DNA of 64,000 nucleotides from Apricaphanius iberus (GCA_028564705.1 JAPXFQ010000831.1:1736001-1800000), one strand, 5' to 3'; shown: positions 44,550 to 56,682, counted from the first letter of the stretch. Made by a program: numbers and translations. Notes: generated by a model not told the origin, from the sequence alone.

Positions 44550-45449
44550 CAGATGCTTCTCAGTCAATTAAAATATAATAGTTTATTTCAGAAATTAAAG
44601 GGAAATTTGTGTTTCATAAAGATTAGACACGGAGGGATGAGTTGCAACCATTTATATTTATTTGTGTTGATGTTGATGATTATGGCTCACAGAGAATGGA
44701 AAACCAAAATCTGGGATCTCAGAAAATTTGAACATGTCACACCAGGTAAAGCCTTTTAATACAGAATGTGAGCCTAAAAAATGTTTAAATTTACTTTACA
44801 GTATATTCATTTCCCACTAATGTTGGCTCCTTTTTGCATGAATTACTGTATGAATGCAACGTGCCATAGAGAAGATCAGCCTGTGGTTGTGCTAGTTGAG
44901 TCCAGGTTGCTTTAACAGCTTTCAGCTTGTCTGGATTTTCTGCCGCTGCACTCTTCATCCAGACACTGAATTTTGATTCAATGATTCCGACCACACACCT
45001 TGAGAATCTCCTCCAAACTCTTGAATGGGATCAAGCCTGTAGTTCCCCTGTATTTTGTGCACCTTTTTGCCTAAACGTTTTTCCTTCCACCAGATTTTCT
45101 ATCAACATGCTTAGCTGCAGCACATCTTTAGAAATGGCCTTTTGTGGTTGTTCCTGCTACTGCATTCTACCACACTTTTTCCCTCCGCTAAACTTTCCAG
45201 TAAAATGCTTGGATATAGACAGCCAGAAGCTAATTTAGTAATGCGTTTTGATCCAGTCAGAAGTTTGCTAGGCCTCAACATAACATCACTTCATAAAAAT
45301 ATCTGTTCAAATTAGTGATCAAGCTCTAAGCGATAATCATCAAAATTATCAAATAAATGGTTAAGTATTGTTATGCATTTCTCCTTTTAAACTGTATTAC
45401 TGAAATAAATCAGTTTTGGTCATATTTTAGTTTCCTTAGATGGAGCTGT
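44550..45449 (-). mobile_element. Degenerate Tc1-like transposon, second copy
   Basis: The left end cagatgcttctcagtcaatt and the right end (reverse complement acagctccatctaaggaaac) are diverged forms of the ends at 36183-37421. The interior gttggctcctttttgcatga...cctgtggttgtgctagttga...caggttgctttaacagcttt aligns with the same antisense transposase. There is no intact frame. Confidence 0.65.
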
Positions 45450-46127
45450 GTAATATAATCACTGCCAAAATGTTTTCAGTTATAATGTAGAAGTGCCTTC
45501 TCTCGGATTGGAAAATTATATATTTTTGTACCTTGTTTCTTATTCAGGAGCTAATTTTGTTGTTCCCTATATCTCAAAAAAATTGTTTCAGGGTAGCGTG
45601 TAAATATATTTTAAACTGGAATATATTTTTTCCTCCATTAAACTTTGAATTAATGTTTCCTGTTTGCGCCACTGAGACTGACTTTCTTCTGCTTCTCTGA
45701 CTGGACCACAGTGTGCAGGATACGGCTGTTAGCACACTGCTGCCATCTCCGGCTACTTCACGGGGCATTTAAATGTATTTACCAACAATCAGTGATTTAT
45801 TATTTTTATTCTGTTTAACAAACATTCCTCTGTTCAGTCAGACTGTAGGTTTAACCTGTTTGGGTGGTTAAAAAAGTAAAAGATTTTCAGAAACCGATTC
45901 TAGCATGACTGTAAACTCCTAGTTCCTTATTCATGTAGTGGTGCACTAATACTTGGGACTTTTGTTTTGAGTTTTTATGTGAAGCAGCTTTTATTTGTGC
46001 GTGTGTTTTATTTTGTTATTGAAGGTTTTAACTTCAGAGGTGGTTGAAACTGTAATGCCACTTTTTGTTGCCCTCCGCCATAAAAAACGACAGAAAGAAA
46101 AAATTCACAAAAAAAAATGAAGTGTGC

Positions 46128-46133
46128 AATAAA
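46128..46133 (+). terminator. Candidate distal polyadenylation signal of qki
   Basis: AATAAA in the context gtgcaataaagaacc ends a T-rich, low-CpG stretch that reads like 3' UTR (45800-46130). Beyond it the character changes, and a TA-flanked Tc1 relic begins at 46573. Confidence 0.35.
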
Positions 46134-46572
46134 GAACCATATTTTCAAGCTTCCCTTTGACTGCTCTACCTGGACTGATGATTGCTTCCTTATTGGTGAA
46201 CACCTGTCCTTAAATTTTGCTGTGAGGTTTCAGGTAGGTGCAACCCTTCAGTAGGAAATGAAATGCTTTATTTAAAAAAAAAAAATGTTTGTGAGAAATA
46301 TAAAAAACAGAATTTAAGAATTGAGATGAAATGAAGCCTTTTTTTTCCTCAAATAAGATTTTCGCTCGTATTTCTTGAGGTTTTGAACCTTTAGCAGTCG
46401 TGTTTCAGGTTTAAAGTTAACAGACCAGAGCTACCACTCTGCAAGATCAGCTTAATCGAGGCTGAAGAGACAAAAATGTCATCTCATCTTTGCTGCATGC
46501 AGCAAAGTCGTTGCAGAGGTCAGCCTCTCGCTGGCAGCTGCACATCAAAATGAATGAGCCGGTTGCGGTTTA

Positions 46573-47952
46573 TGCAGCACCTTGCAATCGTGTTTATAGC
46601 CGGCATATTTTTCCCACATTTTGTCACATTACAGCCACAAACCTGAGTGTGTATTGGGGGATATTATGTGATAGATTCAACCCGAAGTAGTGTGTTTTCA
46701 CCCCCATTTAGTCAAACAAGGTCCAGTGTAACCAATTGTCATCAAAATTCAGAAAATGAGTACTTAGAGTCCAGCTGAGTGTAAATTACTCTGAGTACTG
46801 TAAATCAGGAGTCACCAACCTTTGATACTGAGAGCTACGTAAAGCGTGCCGAGTAATATCAAGAACTACCTGTGCATTATTCAGATAAATCGTTTATCTT
46901 TAATTATAATAGTTTTATGTTTATATGCAATGTCTGATCACATTATTATTGATTAAAGACAGGAAACGGATAAATTTCAACATGCAACACTTTATTTCTA
47001 TTAGTCTCTGTGCATTTAAATTTTTTTGCTATTTTTAGAACACGTCCAGAGGGTACTACCTTTGGCCTGCAGGCACCAAGTTGGTGGCCCCTGCTGTAAA
47101 TGCAGCTGTTGTATAGTGGCCTCAGAGGTTTGTCAGAGAACTTTAGAGGGCAACCAGCATCATTGAGATCAAGGAACACAGCAATTTATGGAGAAGTTTT
47201 TAAGCAGAGTTAGAGTTTAAAAAAAAAATCCCAAGCTTCGAACATCTCAAAGAGAGAAGATGGACCTACTGCAAAACTACAGCTGGAAACCTGCAGCTCC
47301 TGATCTACATGAGGATCTGTTACAAGACTTGAAAAAGATGAGCGCATAAACCATTGTGAAGAATTATAAGCAAAAAAACAGGCTTGGATTCAATTCAGAT
47401 GATTAATTTCCTTAGCATGTAGCACAGTTGATTGCATAGAGTCATTCATGATAAAGTAATCCCTCATATAGGGCATACACGTGACAGTAAAAAGGAAAAC
47501 TTCCTTTTCATAGGAGGTTCTGCATAACTGGCCTTAGTGTCAGCAGCCATCCTCCCGAACAACGCAGAATAGTCTTGAAGCTGTAAATGCACAGTCGTAT
47601 GATAGAGGAAATTATTCAGTCTTCTAAAATAAGGTGAAACGGAGTCCTTGAAGGCAACTAGGCATTTAATAAAAACATATTCTGGCCAGAAACATAGAGG
47701 GAACAGGTCTACCATGCATTCCATTTTGTCATTAATTTAATGAATACCATAAATATAAAGAAATATCCTAAAATGTAATCACTATCTATATAAAAAGGGT
47801 TGCTTAGGTTGATTCATTTTCTTCCATCGACTAACCAAACGCTGTTGGGTTTTCTTGATAAAAAAAAAACTAGAAATTTCCTTCCACTTCACAATTATGT
47901 GACAGTTTGTGAAAATATTCAAGGTGTTTGAATACCTCTGCAAGGTGCTGCA
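46573..47952 (+). mobile_element. Degenerate Tc1-like transposon (second family) with nested hAT element
   Basis: The left end tgcagcaccttgcaatcg and the right end caaggtgctgca are perfect inverted repeats over 12 bp, each beside TA (46571-46572 and 47953-47954). Inside are the subterminal cattttgtcacattacagcc and cttccacttcacaattatgt blocks typical of this Tc1-like family. Pieces of a plus-strand transposase gene (gtggcctcagaggtttgtca, ctacagctggaaacctgcag) survive, broken and internally deleted. A 288-bp hAT-type element is inserted at 46806-47093. Confidence 0.8.
46806..47093. mobile_element. hAT-type miniature element, 288 bp, with perfect target duplication
   Basis: The left end caggagtcaccaacctttga and the right end (reverse complement caggggccaccaacttggtg) match. 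A perfect 8-bp target duplication CTGTAAAT lies at 46798-46805 and 47094-47101. It is inserted in the Tc1-like copy 46573-47952 and is therefore younger. Confidence 0.88.
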
Positions 47953-48884
47953 TATGTAGAACAGACCGTTATACTGGTGGCTTTGCATAAAGTTTTTTTT
48001 CTACATACAAATTATATCCTTAGAAACTTTATAAAACTTTCAATTTACGATCATATTCTTCCAAAATATCTTTTGATGATCCGTCATATTCGCCGTGCCT
48101 TTTCCCTTTAATAAAGATACTTAAAGCTCAAATCTGTGTTGTTTCATTTATCAAACACTCCTGGATACTCCTGAATTACATGGTCAGACCTGAAAAGGTC
48201 AACAGCAAAGAAAAAAAAGGGAAGATATCCATAAAATGCTTTCTGACTGAGACCACTATACAAAAGAAAGAGAATCAATAGCAGATATTTGATAATCATG
48301 ACCGAATTTCATGGTTTGTTACCCAAATAGCATCCTGTCGGATGCAGGAGATGGCCTCTAATCTGTGAGAAAGGTAAGAACAGACGTGTAAGCCTGAAAA
48401 TCTCTGATGCTGCTGCCATCCAAACAACCTGTGAGGACTAAAGACTGAAAACGGAGACTTAATCCTATCATCGGAATGTGAGTAAAGGTATGTATGTACT
48501 CTTTAATCTGGGCTCTGGATTTTCCTCATGTGAATCCGCCAGCTGGATGTAAAGTGATGATTCCATGTAGAGTCAAAAAATAAAATCCAACTCATTTACC
48601 ATGATAAACATAATCTCCATTTAGGGTTAATGGGATTAAGTGCAATAAACCTTTTTTGGAGGTTATTTTATATTTCTCTTCAATCACACATGAAAAAGAT
48701 TATTTTAGTTAAAAGTTAAAGGTTGTTCCCACATACAGTACTTGTAGAAATCAGGGAGATGCAGGTAAATAAGACACTGGATTCCAGTAGTGGTTCTTAC
48801 AGAAATTGCTCTATTGATAAGAGCTGCCACTAACCCCCGCAGTATAGAAATATTTTTTTTATATTTACGTGGCAAGGTACACAA

Positions 48885-48970
48885 CGAGGGCCTGGGTGGG
48901 ATTTGATTCCACGACTCCCAGGTGAGAGTCATGCGCGCTAAGCAGTCAGCCAAAGGGATATCCCTGTTGC
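48885..48970 (-). repeat. tRNA-derived SINE head or tRNA pseudogene
   Basis: Read on the minus strand, ggctgactgcttagcgcgc resembles a tRNA D-arm/box A. The stretch gactctcacctgggagtc forms an anticodon-type hairpin, and ggaatcaaatccc resembles box B/T-arm (consensus GGTTCGAATCC, with changes). The acceptor stem is not clean, so it is not a working tRNA gene. A longer SINE body may extend to about 48705. Confidence 0.5.
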
Positions 48971-49062
48971 CAGGCAGCCAGGGCACATCATCAAACGGAG
49001 CCATAGTGACAGGACCTCCACACTGTCACATCTATTAATTTTTTATGCTTGTATTAATCTAA

Positions 49063-49636
49063 GACTACGTCCACACTAAGCCGGATAATGCCTCAAACGT
49101 ATAATTATTTAGTCTACACCCCCCTATCGTCTACACTAACCCGGCGTCGTTTAAGGTCTGTGGCCGGATAAATATTAGCCGGGTAAGAGAGTCGTGTAAA
49201 TCTTAATTCAACAGCTAAGCGACCTAGTGTGGACGGCTTCCCCGGGTAATGAAAGGAAGTGGCGTCAATGAATGCTACGTCAATAACAATACGACACTAC
49301 AGACAAAGACAACAGCGAAGAGTAATAAATCGATCTCGTCGTCGGTCCACACCAAAAACGCTCTCTTCTTCTGAGCAGCTAATTTTCTCTTCGGTTAACG
49401 GGACAAACAGATATGTACTGTGCTGCAGAGCTTCTTGTATATTATGTAGGCGCTGGGGTCACGTAGATTATACGCGTGTCCCGTTCATATTTTCGCGCAT
49501 GCCCAATATTTGCACAGGTCGTGTGGGATTGGGCAATTATGGGACCTTAAAAGGGGCGTAAATGCTCGTGTTGAGTGGATAACATTAGGCGTCTAACTCC
49601 ATGTATAACCTTATCCGGCTTAGTGTGGACGTAGCC
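49063..49636. mobile_element. Non-autonomous PIF/Harbinger-like element, 574 bp
   Basis: The ends gactacgtccacactaagcc and (reverse complement of right end) ggctacgtccacactaagcc are near-identical over more than 25 bp. The 3-bp target duplication TAA (49060-49062 and 49637-49639) is typical of Harbinger. The interior is comparatively CpG-rich and has a 100-codon open frame (49259-49558) without a recognisable domain. Confidence 0.7.
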
Positions 49637-50167
49637 TAAGAAGTCACAATGCCAAGAACAGAACAAAAACACTTTTTTTATAAGTGTGAACATTTTTTGA
49701 GTCTAAAGCTGTTTTCAGTGTAAGATAATCAGGTGTAAATCTGCAAGATCTCAAACTAGATGCTGAAGTGCAGTCCAGAAGTCTGGAAACGTATCATAAT
49801 GACCCTTAAAATTATAAGCTGGAAACAAAATCTTAAACATTTAGATCAAATGGTAATTGTATTATACTTAGCCGTGGAAAACTATATAATGTAATTTTTA
49901 AAGAAAACGGTGGTTTGATTTATTTGTCTTATTTTATAGGGACAAGTATGTACATTAAACCTGTAACACATTACAGCATTTATAGCCAAGGGCAATTGCA
50001 ATGTACCTCCCTAAATGGGCTTTAAATATATATATAAATGCAGTTACAATTGTAATAATGATTGTTTTTTAAATGATTAAAACCAAAATAAAATAGAAAA
50101 AATAATGTAATGAATGATAAACACCAAAAGTTAAACATTTATTTTTACCATTAAACATAAGATAACT

Positions 50168-50530
50168 TTGGGAAAAGTTCTTCTGTCTGCAGCAGAAACT
50201 ATGGTGGGGAGCTGGCCATCTCTCATTGGAACAAAGCATTCCCAAACCATGACACTTCCACTTTCGTGTTTCATATTTGGTTTCAGGTTATTCTGGTTAT
50301 ATTCTTCCTTGTTGGAAACTTCGGTCTGGTTTTTGAATTTTTATGGAGTAAAGCTTTCCCCTTTCCACACATGAAAGCTAGCCTCATTTCTTTCTGGTAA
50401 CACAAGCAGACTTTTACATCAACACATTTCTTTAAGACTTCTTTCACCATCTTGCTGTCTGCTCTCAGGGTGAACTCGCTTGGATGGCCAGATAATATGA
50501 TTGAAGTTCTTTAGAATATTTTTTTTAGCC
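50168..50530 (-). mobile_element. Decayed Tc1-like transposase fragment
   Basis: The phrases cccaaaccatgacacttcca, tgtttcatatttggtttcag and cttggatggccagata resemble the antisense of Tc1-like transposase genes. No ends or frame are visible. Confidence 0.35.
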
Positions 50531-50628
50531 AAACTAAAAAAAAATTTTTACGTTGAAATACATGATTTCATGTTTTTAAGATCACGTTAAATCCAGACTA
50601 ATAAGCAGCGACAATCTTCTTTCTGAAT

Positions 50629-51867
50629 AGGGATGGGTATCGTTTAGGTTTTATCCAATACCGATTCCAAACTGGTATTTTTGAAACGTGCCGATACTCA
50701 AAACGCTGCTTAAAGAATGGAAAACATACAAACATTGTCCAAAAAAAACAATTTTTTATTTTATTTTTTTTGTAGGGCTGTCAAACGCTAAAAAAAATCC
50801 CCTAATTAATCACAGGGTAGCTGTGAATTAATCACCATTCCTAAAAACGACCCAAAAAACTACAATTTTCAGTGTAAATAAAGGACAAATCTAGATGCTG
50901 TTGCTCTTTTTCAAATTAAATATAGGAAAAATCTATTCAATTTTTGTTTTGAACTCCACAATCACATTCACAATGTATGTGTGGTCTCATATGACAAATT
51001 ATAACAAATACAGGTAGAACTAACCAAAATAAATTATCAAACTCGACATTTGGAAATCACCAGTCTATGTTAATCTGTTAATCTGTGTTAAACATCAAAC
51101 AAATCAAATGGCGCAATTTACCATTTTCCCATAAATGAACACTCAGCTGATAAAACTCTCCAGTTGATCACATCAGGAAATGAATGTTCTTATTGTGAAG
51201 ATGTACACAGCTACTTCCGCTAATGAAAAAGCATTAATTTAAGTAACTGAATAATGTGCATTTTTAACACAGTGGTAACTCACTATGAAATGCACTGAAG
51301 CTATAGTGAACTAACATGCAGTAATCAACATAAATACTGCGCATTTATACTCTGCCCAGTGCACAGCGAGCTGACATCCAAAGCGGATGGAAAGGAAAAT
51401 TCCCACAGACAACTTATGAACTTATAATCATATCAACCCAATACGCCAATAATAAAATACGTCATTTAGGCATACACATACATGCTGCTGCACAGAAATC
51501 TGTAGTTTGGCTGCTTAGGAGGAACTGATGTGGTGCGCTTTGAATTACAAACAGGGCTGTATTCTGTGCATACGTTAATTGCTGAAAAAAAAAAGAGTTA
51601 ATTCCAGAAATTAATCGACCCGCGTTAATGCGTTATTTCTGACAGCCCTAAGTTTTAGCATTTTGTTTTGTAAAAAGATAGCCATGTTTACTTTTTCTGA
51701 TGATATTGGACATCGATCCTGGCTAGAATACATAGTGCTTGACATCTTCGAAAAAAAAAAAAAAGAATAGAAATAAAGCAGATAATGTGCGTTGCTTTTC
51801 GGTCTGGTTACTTCTGTTTATGTCAGAACGGGTGCCATTATGGCTCTGAATATCGGTACCCGTCCCT
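50629..51867. mobile_element. hAT-like element interrupted by a second element
   Basis: The left end agggatgggtatcg and the right end cggtacccgtccct are inverted repeats with two mismatches. The 8-bp flanks have diverged. The element at 50773-51650 sits inside it. Confidence 0.6.
50773..51650. mobile_element. hAT-type non-autonomous element nested in 50629-51867
   Basis: The left end tagggctgtcaaacg and the right end cgttatttctgacagccct plus a are inverted over tagggctgtca. The subterminal ttaatcgacccgcgttaatg is typical of this fish family. The element is 878 bp without a transposase frame. The flanking 8-mers match only in part. Confidence 0.7.
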
Positions 51868-52144
51868 CTTCCTGAGCGCCTTAGACATATCTCAAGATCT
51901 CACCATTTTGTTAACTCTGTTAAATTAGATTAGGAGATGCAAACTGTCTTGGGTTCAGACATGTGCCATTGATATGAACTTCACCTGTCTAATTTTAACC
52001 ACTATGAAAGGAAATAAATGTTTGGCTGTGCATATTTATTTCTGGCAACCCAAGCAATAAATGTTGACGTTTTTTAGTTGTTGTTTTTTAGTTTTTGTCA
52101 GTCATTTATATTCATTTAAATTTTCTGGGGCCACAAAAGTTGGT

Positions 52145-52191
52145 ATGGATGGATGGATGGATGGATGGATGGATGGATGGATGGATGGATG

Positions 52192-52224
<33 letters not shown>
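52145..52224. repeat. Compound microsatellite (GGAT)n-(GATA)n
   Basis: About 12 GGAT units change directly into about 7 GATA units. Confidence 0.95.
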
Positions 52225-52292
52225 CGAGTCCTTATGTGTCTTGAAAAGTAGAATGAACACAGAAAACTCATTAAATAATATGCTGCTGAGTA

Positions 52293-52715
52293 CAAACTCA
52301 GAAATTAAAGTACAGAATTGTACTTTTAAGGGTACAATGTCTTGTCACTGGGGGTGGTTTGACATGACATTTGACATTTGACATTTGACATGACTGACAC
52401 ATCACCTGACCAAATTTTAGCCAATAATCACCCATTTAATTATTTGTTTGATTTAAAAAAGATGTATGAATAATGAATATGGAGTCCATGTTGATAAATC
52501 TAACTTAAATCACCAGAAATTGTACCATATTAAAGAAATGGTACAGAAATGTACTTTTTAGTACTGAGGAACACGTATGTACCGTTCAGACAATGAAAAA
52601 GGTACAGATAGTTACCCTGAGGTCCAATATTTACCCTTAGACTGCATTCAATTCCTTATTTTCATGTCTCGGGGCACAGTAATGTACCTATTCTGTACTT
52701 CGATTTCTGACAGTA
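52293..52715. mobile_element. Miniature inverted-repeat element, about 420 bp
   Basis: The left end ctcagaaattaaagtacaga and the right end (reverse complement ctgtcagaaatcgaagtaca) match with small gaps. Inner gtac-rich segments are also inverted. It contains a short 7-mer tandem (gacattt, about 52361-52396). The target site is unclear. Confidence 0.5.
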
Positions 52716-53018
52716 TATGACTTTCTTTTAAAATACTTTTTAATTTTATTCCCCCTTGTGGCGCCCCTTGTGAGTTCTAAACCTGGTCAAAAGCTGTGCA
52801 ATCCATGCCAACCACCACTGTTGTATTCATCGCCTTTGAGATGCACATATTTGCATTTGCACTCAATCTATTTGTGTTCAGTAAAGACAAAAATGTGAAA
52901 GAATCAGCCATAGATGTCTGATTACGGCTCACGCTGGCTCCTCTGCAGGAACGACAGGATATCTTCCTCTCGCATTGCTGGAGGATGAAACTGCCTCTGA
53001 ATAGGTCAGTGGGGAGCA

Positions 53019-53360
53019 ATGGTTTATGAAGGGGCTGCTGGAAGTGACTTTAATGTCATGCAGGAAGTGGATAGTGAGAAAGAGCAGAGAAGTGGAAGGG
53101 CTGCAGAGGAGGAGGAAGAGGAGGGTGATGCTGGCTTTGGCCCCCGGGAAGACGCATCAAAGGAGCATTTGTTGCAGAGACCAGCTGGGAGTATAATCGC
53201 AGAAAGAGAAGCGGAGTTAGCGCCTGTGTGTGTTTTGAATGGCGAGACTGGAAGGGTTGCATCAGTAGTGACAGATGAACCTGGTTCCTGTGGAAAGAAT
53301 ACGGGGCATTCATCCGCGTGCAGCTGTTTCTCTCTGTCTCTTACTCTGTGTGAGACTTAA
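53019..53360 (+). other. Uncharacterised 113-codon open frame
   Basis: This open frame begins at an ATG with G at -3 and +4 and contains a glutamate run (AAEEEEEEGDAGFGPREDA). It has no match that I recognise. Surrounding sequence shows no clear donor or promoter. It could be a first exon, an untranslated RNA or chance. Confidence 0.15.
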
Positions 53361-53910
53361 AAGCGTTTCACAGGGCGCAGTTGTTGCAGGACTCAGGCTC
53401 ACATTTTGATGAATGGATTTCTAGATTTTTCGGACACCTGTGGAAAGTGACTGTGAAGCTGTTGGATTTTGTTTTTCAGAATATGCAACTTTTATTTATT
53501 TGGAGACAGGTGAGAGGCTTGAGGAATCAGTAGGAGTCGTTGCTGATCCTTTGTGAAATTTATCACCACACAACCAAAGAGCACGGGTGACTCTTTCCCT
53601 TAAAGAGAATCCATCGTTTCAAGAAAAGCTCTAGGAAAACACACGAGTTGGTGGCGGATGTGTCATAAGATCTCCGGGCTCAAATGTCTTCATGTGGAGA
53701 GAAAACCCCCAGACAGCTCAGCTGACAGTTCCCATATAGACAGACTGAAGCCCAACTGCTGAACTGTTCGTCATGCCGCTTCTGTTTAGACAAAATGATG
53801 AATCCTCCTCACCAATGCAGCTTCTGCTCCGTTTCTGTGTTGAGTGATTCAGACAGGTGTGAATACTGCAGGCCTGCTGTGTCACTGAATGCTGACAGAC
53901 AGTGTCTAAC

Positions 53911-53932
53911 GTGTGTGTGTGTGTGTGTGTGT
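53911..53932. repeat. (GT)n microsatellite
   Basis: Eleven GT units. Confidence 0.95.
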
Positions 53933-55149
53933 CACGTCTGTCTCTCTGCTGCCACTGACTTCATAGCCCCTCCATCCTCCCCCTCCATCAGCACAGGATT
54001 TTGCTTCCCTGTCGAGTTAAATTTTACTCTAATTGGAAAAATTGATGCCTAAACCAGAACAATCAGACAGGATGAGGTGACCCCTCTGCAGCGAGAAATG
54101 CATACACAACAGAAGTGTGACATGTTTGAGGAACAAACAGAACAGAAACTAATTTTGTTCAAATTATGGATCTCAGATTTTTTTTTTTTTCGCCATAAGG
54201 ATTTTTCTCAGTGGCTACACTGGGAAAAATACACAGTCCTTAAAGTAGAACTGGCATGAAATTCCCTGCAACGTTTGGGCCCTTTTTAGCCACACTCTAA
54301 GTACCTTAATACTATATCAAAGGATCGCTTGCTGTAATTCAGCCTTGTTGTAGAACTGCAGATGTGATGAGGTAGCCCTTCTGTTAGCATTAGCACAGAA
54401 CGACCAGGTTTCAGAGGGCGGGGCCAAGGGTATTCGCTTCTGTGGTCAATGACTCTCTAACGATATTTCGAATGTTCAACTATAATATATAATCCCCCCC
54501 CCCCAAATTAAAGCATACTAGCACCAATGCTACATAACAAAACTGGGGTATTAGCTGTGAAGCTAATTCTGAATGTTAGCTATGAAGCTAATTGAAAAGC
54601 AAACAACTCATCCAATGCAACAATGTCTACTAACAGCTGAAGGACATTATTGAGGAAATATGCTTACTTCTACAGGGATATTTTCTGGTTCACGGAGAGT
54701 TGGTATTAATCCTGGTAGAAGTTTAAGACGATCTGCGAATCCACTGCTGTATTGTCCCAAGTTGGAAAAACGGTCGTCCTAGAAATGTTTGCTACAAACT
54801 ACCACACGCTTCGGCAGTCACATTACCTGCATACAATAAATCTATCCACAAGCTTTTCAGTGGCTCAGAAGTCAGGAGGATAAAACGATTTATGTTCTCT
54901 TTTACACACCCAGGTACAGTGCAGTTTGGATGCTGTCTGGACTCCATGCTGTTGGTTTGTTGTTTGCCTGTTAAAGTAGCTCTCCGCGCCGTGTAGGGAG
55001 GGACTTGCAGGGTGTAGTTTGGGTAAGGGGGTAATTGGCTGGAACTCAACACGTAATACGTTTACACGTTTCTGAGTGCTAATTTCACTATGTAGGCAGA
55101 CATACCCCGGAAAGTATACCAGGAAAGTATAGCACATTACCCCCATCCC

Positions 55150-55585
55150 TACTCTGTAGCTCAGAGATTAGACTTCTAAATACTCCTACTAGTTATGTTG
55201 AAGACCTGCTGTAGCTATACCAACCACTCAGGTCCTTCAACTCTAGTCTAATCCTCCCTAGATTCAGAACCAAACATGGAGAAGCAGCTTTCAGTTTTTA
55301 TTCTCCCCTTACCTGGAACAAGCTTCCTTATGATGACAAAGCTGCTGAAGCTGAGCTGCTTTAAATCAAAACTAATCTGTTTAGAGCTGCCTTAGCGTAA
55401 ACAGTTATGAATCTGTTTTGTTGTTGTTTTTCTCCTTTTATGCTTTATTCTTAGCTGCTGTTTTTACTTACCGTGCTTTTAATATATATGATGTTTGCTT
55501 ATTTATCACTAAATCATGTAAAGCACCTTGAAATTCTGTACCTTGCTGCTGAGAGTGTGCTATACAAAAATAAAATTGTCTTGCC
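55150..55585 (+). mobile_element. LINE 3'-end fragment (L2/Rex-like)
   Basis: One frame reads FRTKHGEAAFSFYSP and then TWNKLP, the last conserved block of such LINE proteins. The sequence closes with gtaaagcaccttgaaattct...gtgctatacaaaaataaaat, the usual 3' tail. It is a different family from 27180-28140 and strongly 5'-truncated. Confidence 0.75.
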
Positions 55586-56595
55586 ATGCCTACATTACAA
55601 ACTCTATAACAAAATGCACACTATAGAAGACAATAACATCTAAAGTCAATAAGTTAATTTCAAAATTCCTGACTGTCATATTTTAAATGATTGACCAAAA
55701 TGACAAAAAAACTTCCTGCTTGTTCTTCCTATTCAGTTACCCTACAGTCTCTCCAGTGAGGTAAGTTGTAATGTCCTTCATGCTCCAAAGTTGGAATCCT
55801 GTGTTAGTATTACTAGTTAGTCGATCTATTGGTGCAACTTTGGAGTAATTCAAATAAACTTTTGTCCATCTGGGAGCAAACCTTCGGCATCTGAAAAGCT
55901 GACCCGACAGCCTCCTGTTCCACAGTGATCCTCCGTATCACGGATCGTAAAGATGGTCAAACAGAAAAACTGGGTGAGAATCACCATTTTTGCTCTCCTT
56001 TGAAACCAGGTCCACATGATGAGACATCGCACCTCTTGTTCTTCGTTAGTTTGCTAAGCTAATTGAGAGTTGATAGAGTGAGGACTGGGGCTTTATTCTA
56101 GTTTACTGACAGTTCCCTGTTGTTGATACACAAGTCTATTATTGGTGATCACTCTAGGCTCGCGTAAATGATTCGTTATGCTGTAGAAGCCAGAAGTGGG
56201 ACTTGGGTAAAATATAAATCCTGAAAGATTGCCTACTTTATATCGTAGAACAGGTCAGATAGTGACATTTAATCATTTATTTAAGGTTACTTTAAAAATG
56301 TTAAACTATGTACCCCAGCTTTAAGGGAAGGTGCAACAAAATCAGATTATCTGGATGCCAAACAGTTTCGTTTTTCCCCCAGTTCCTTCATGAGGCCTCA
56401 AATCTTTTCTTTCCTCCAGTAGAGTCCTAAGAGTCGAAGGCATCCTTCAGGATGTTTGTCGGCGATCGATTTTTGGGGGTGAAAGACATAATAGAGATGA
56501 GAAGAACTGGGGCATATTACTCAAATAAGAGAAGCCTTATAAAACCCTCATTGTAGACCTTCACTGACTATAGTTCAGTTACTCTTGATGCTGCT

Positions 56596-56612
56596 GATAG
56601 ATAGATAGATAA

Positions 56613-56681
<69 letters not shown>

Positions 56682-56682
56682 C
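56596..56682. repeat. (GATA)n microsatellite
   Basis: About 21 tetranucleotide units with one interruption near 56611. Confidence 0.95.

Larger units (their letters stand above)
38399..46150 (+). other. qki: qki 3' UTR (proximal end near 41.9 kb, possible distal end near 46.15 kb)
   Basis: No coding frame continues after the stop. QKI-5 transcripts in vertebrates carry a multi-kilobase 3' UTR, and this stretch has the expected make-up: U-rich blocks, several ACUAAY cores (39256, 39985, 41877, 41950, 45945) and poly(A) signals. The first good candidate end is AATAAA at 41850-41855, with a TG/T-rich stretch about 40 nt downstream. A second is AATAAA at 46128-46133. If the distal end is used, the UTR would contain a TA-flanked miniature element (42792-43039) and a degenerate Tc1-like copy (44550-45449). 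The true end cannot be fixed from sequence alone. Confidence 0.6.
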
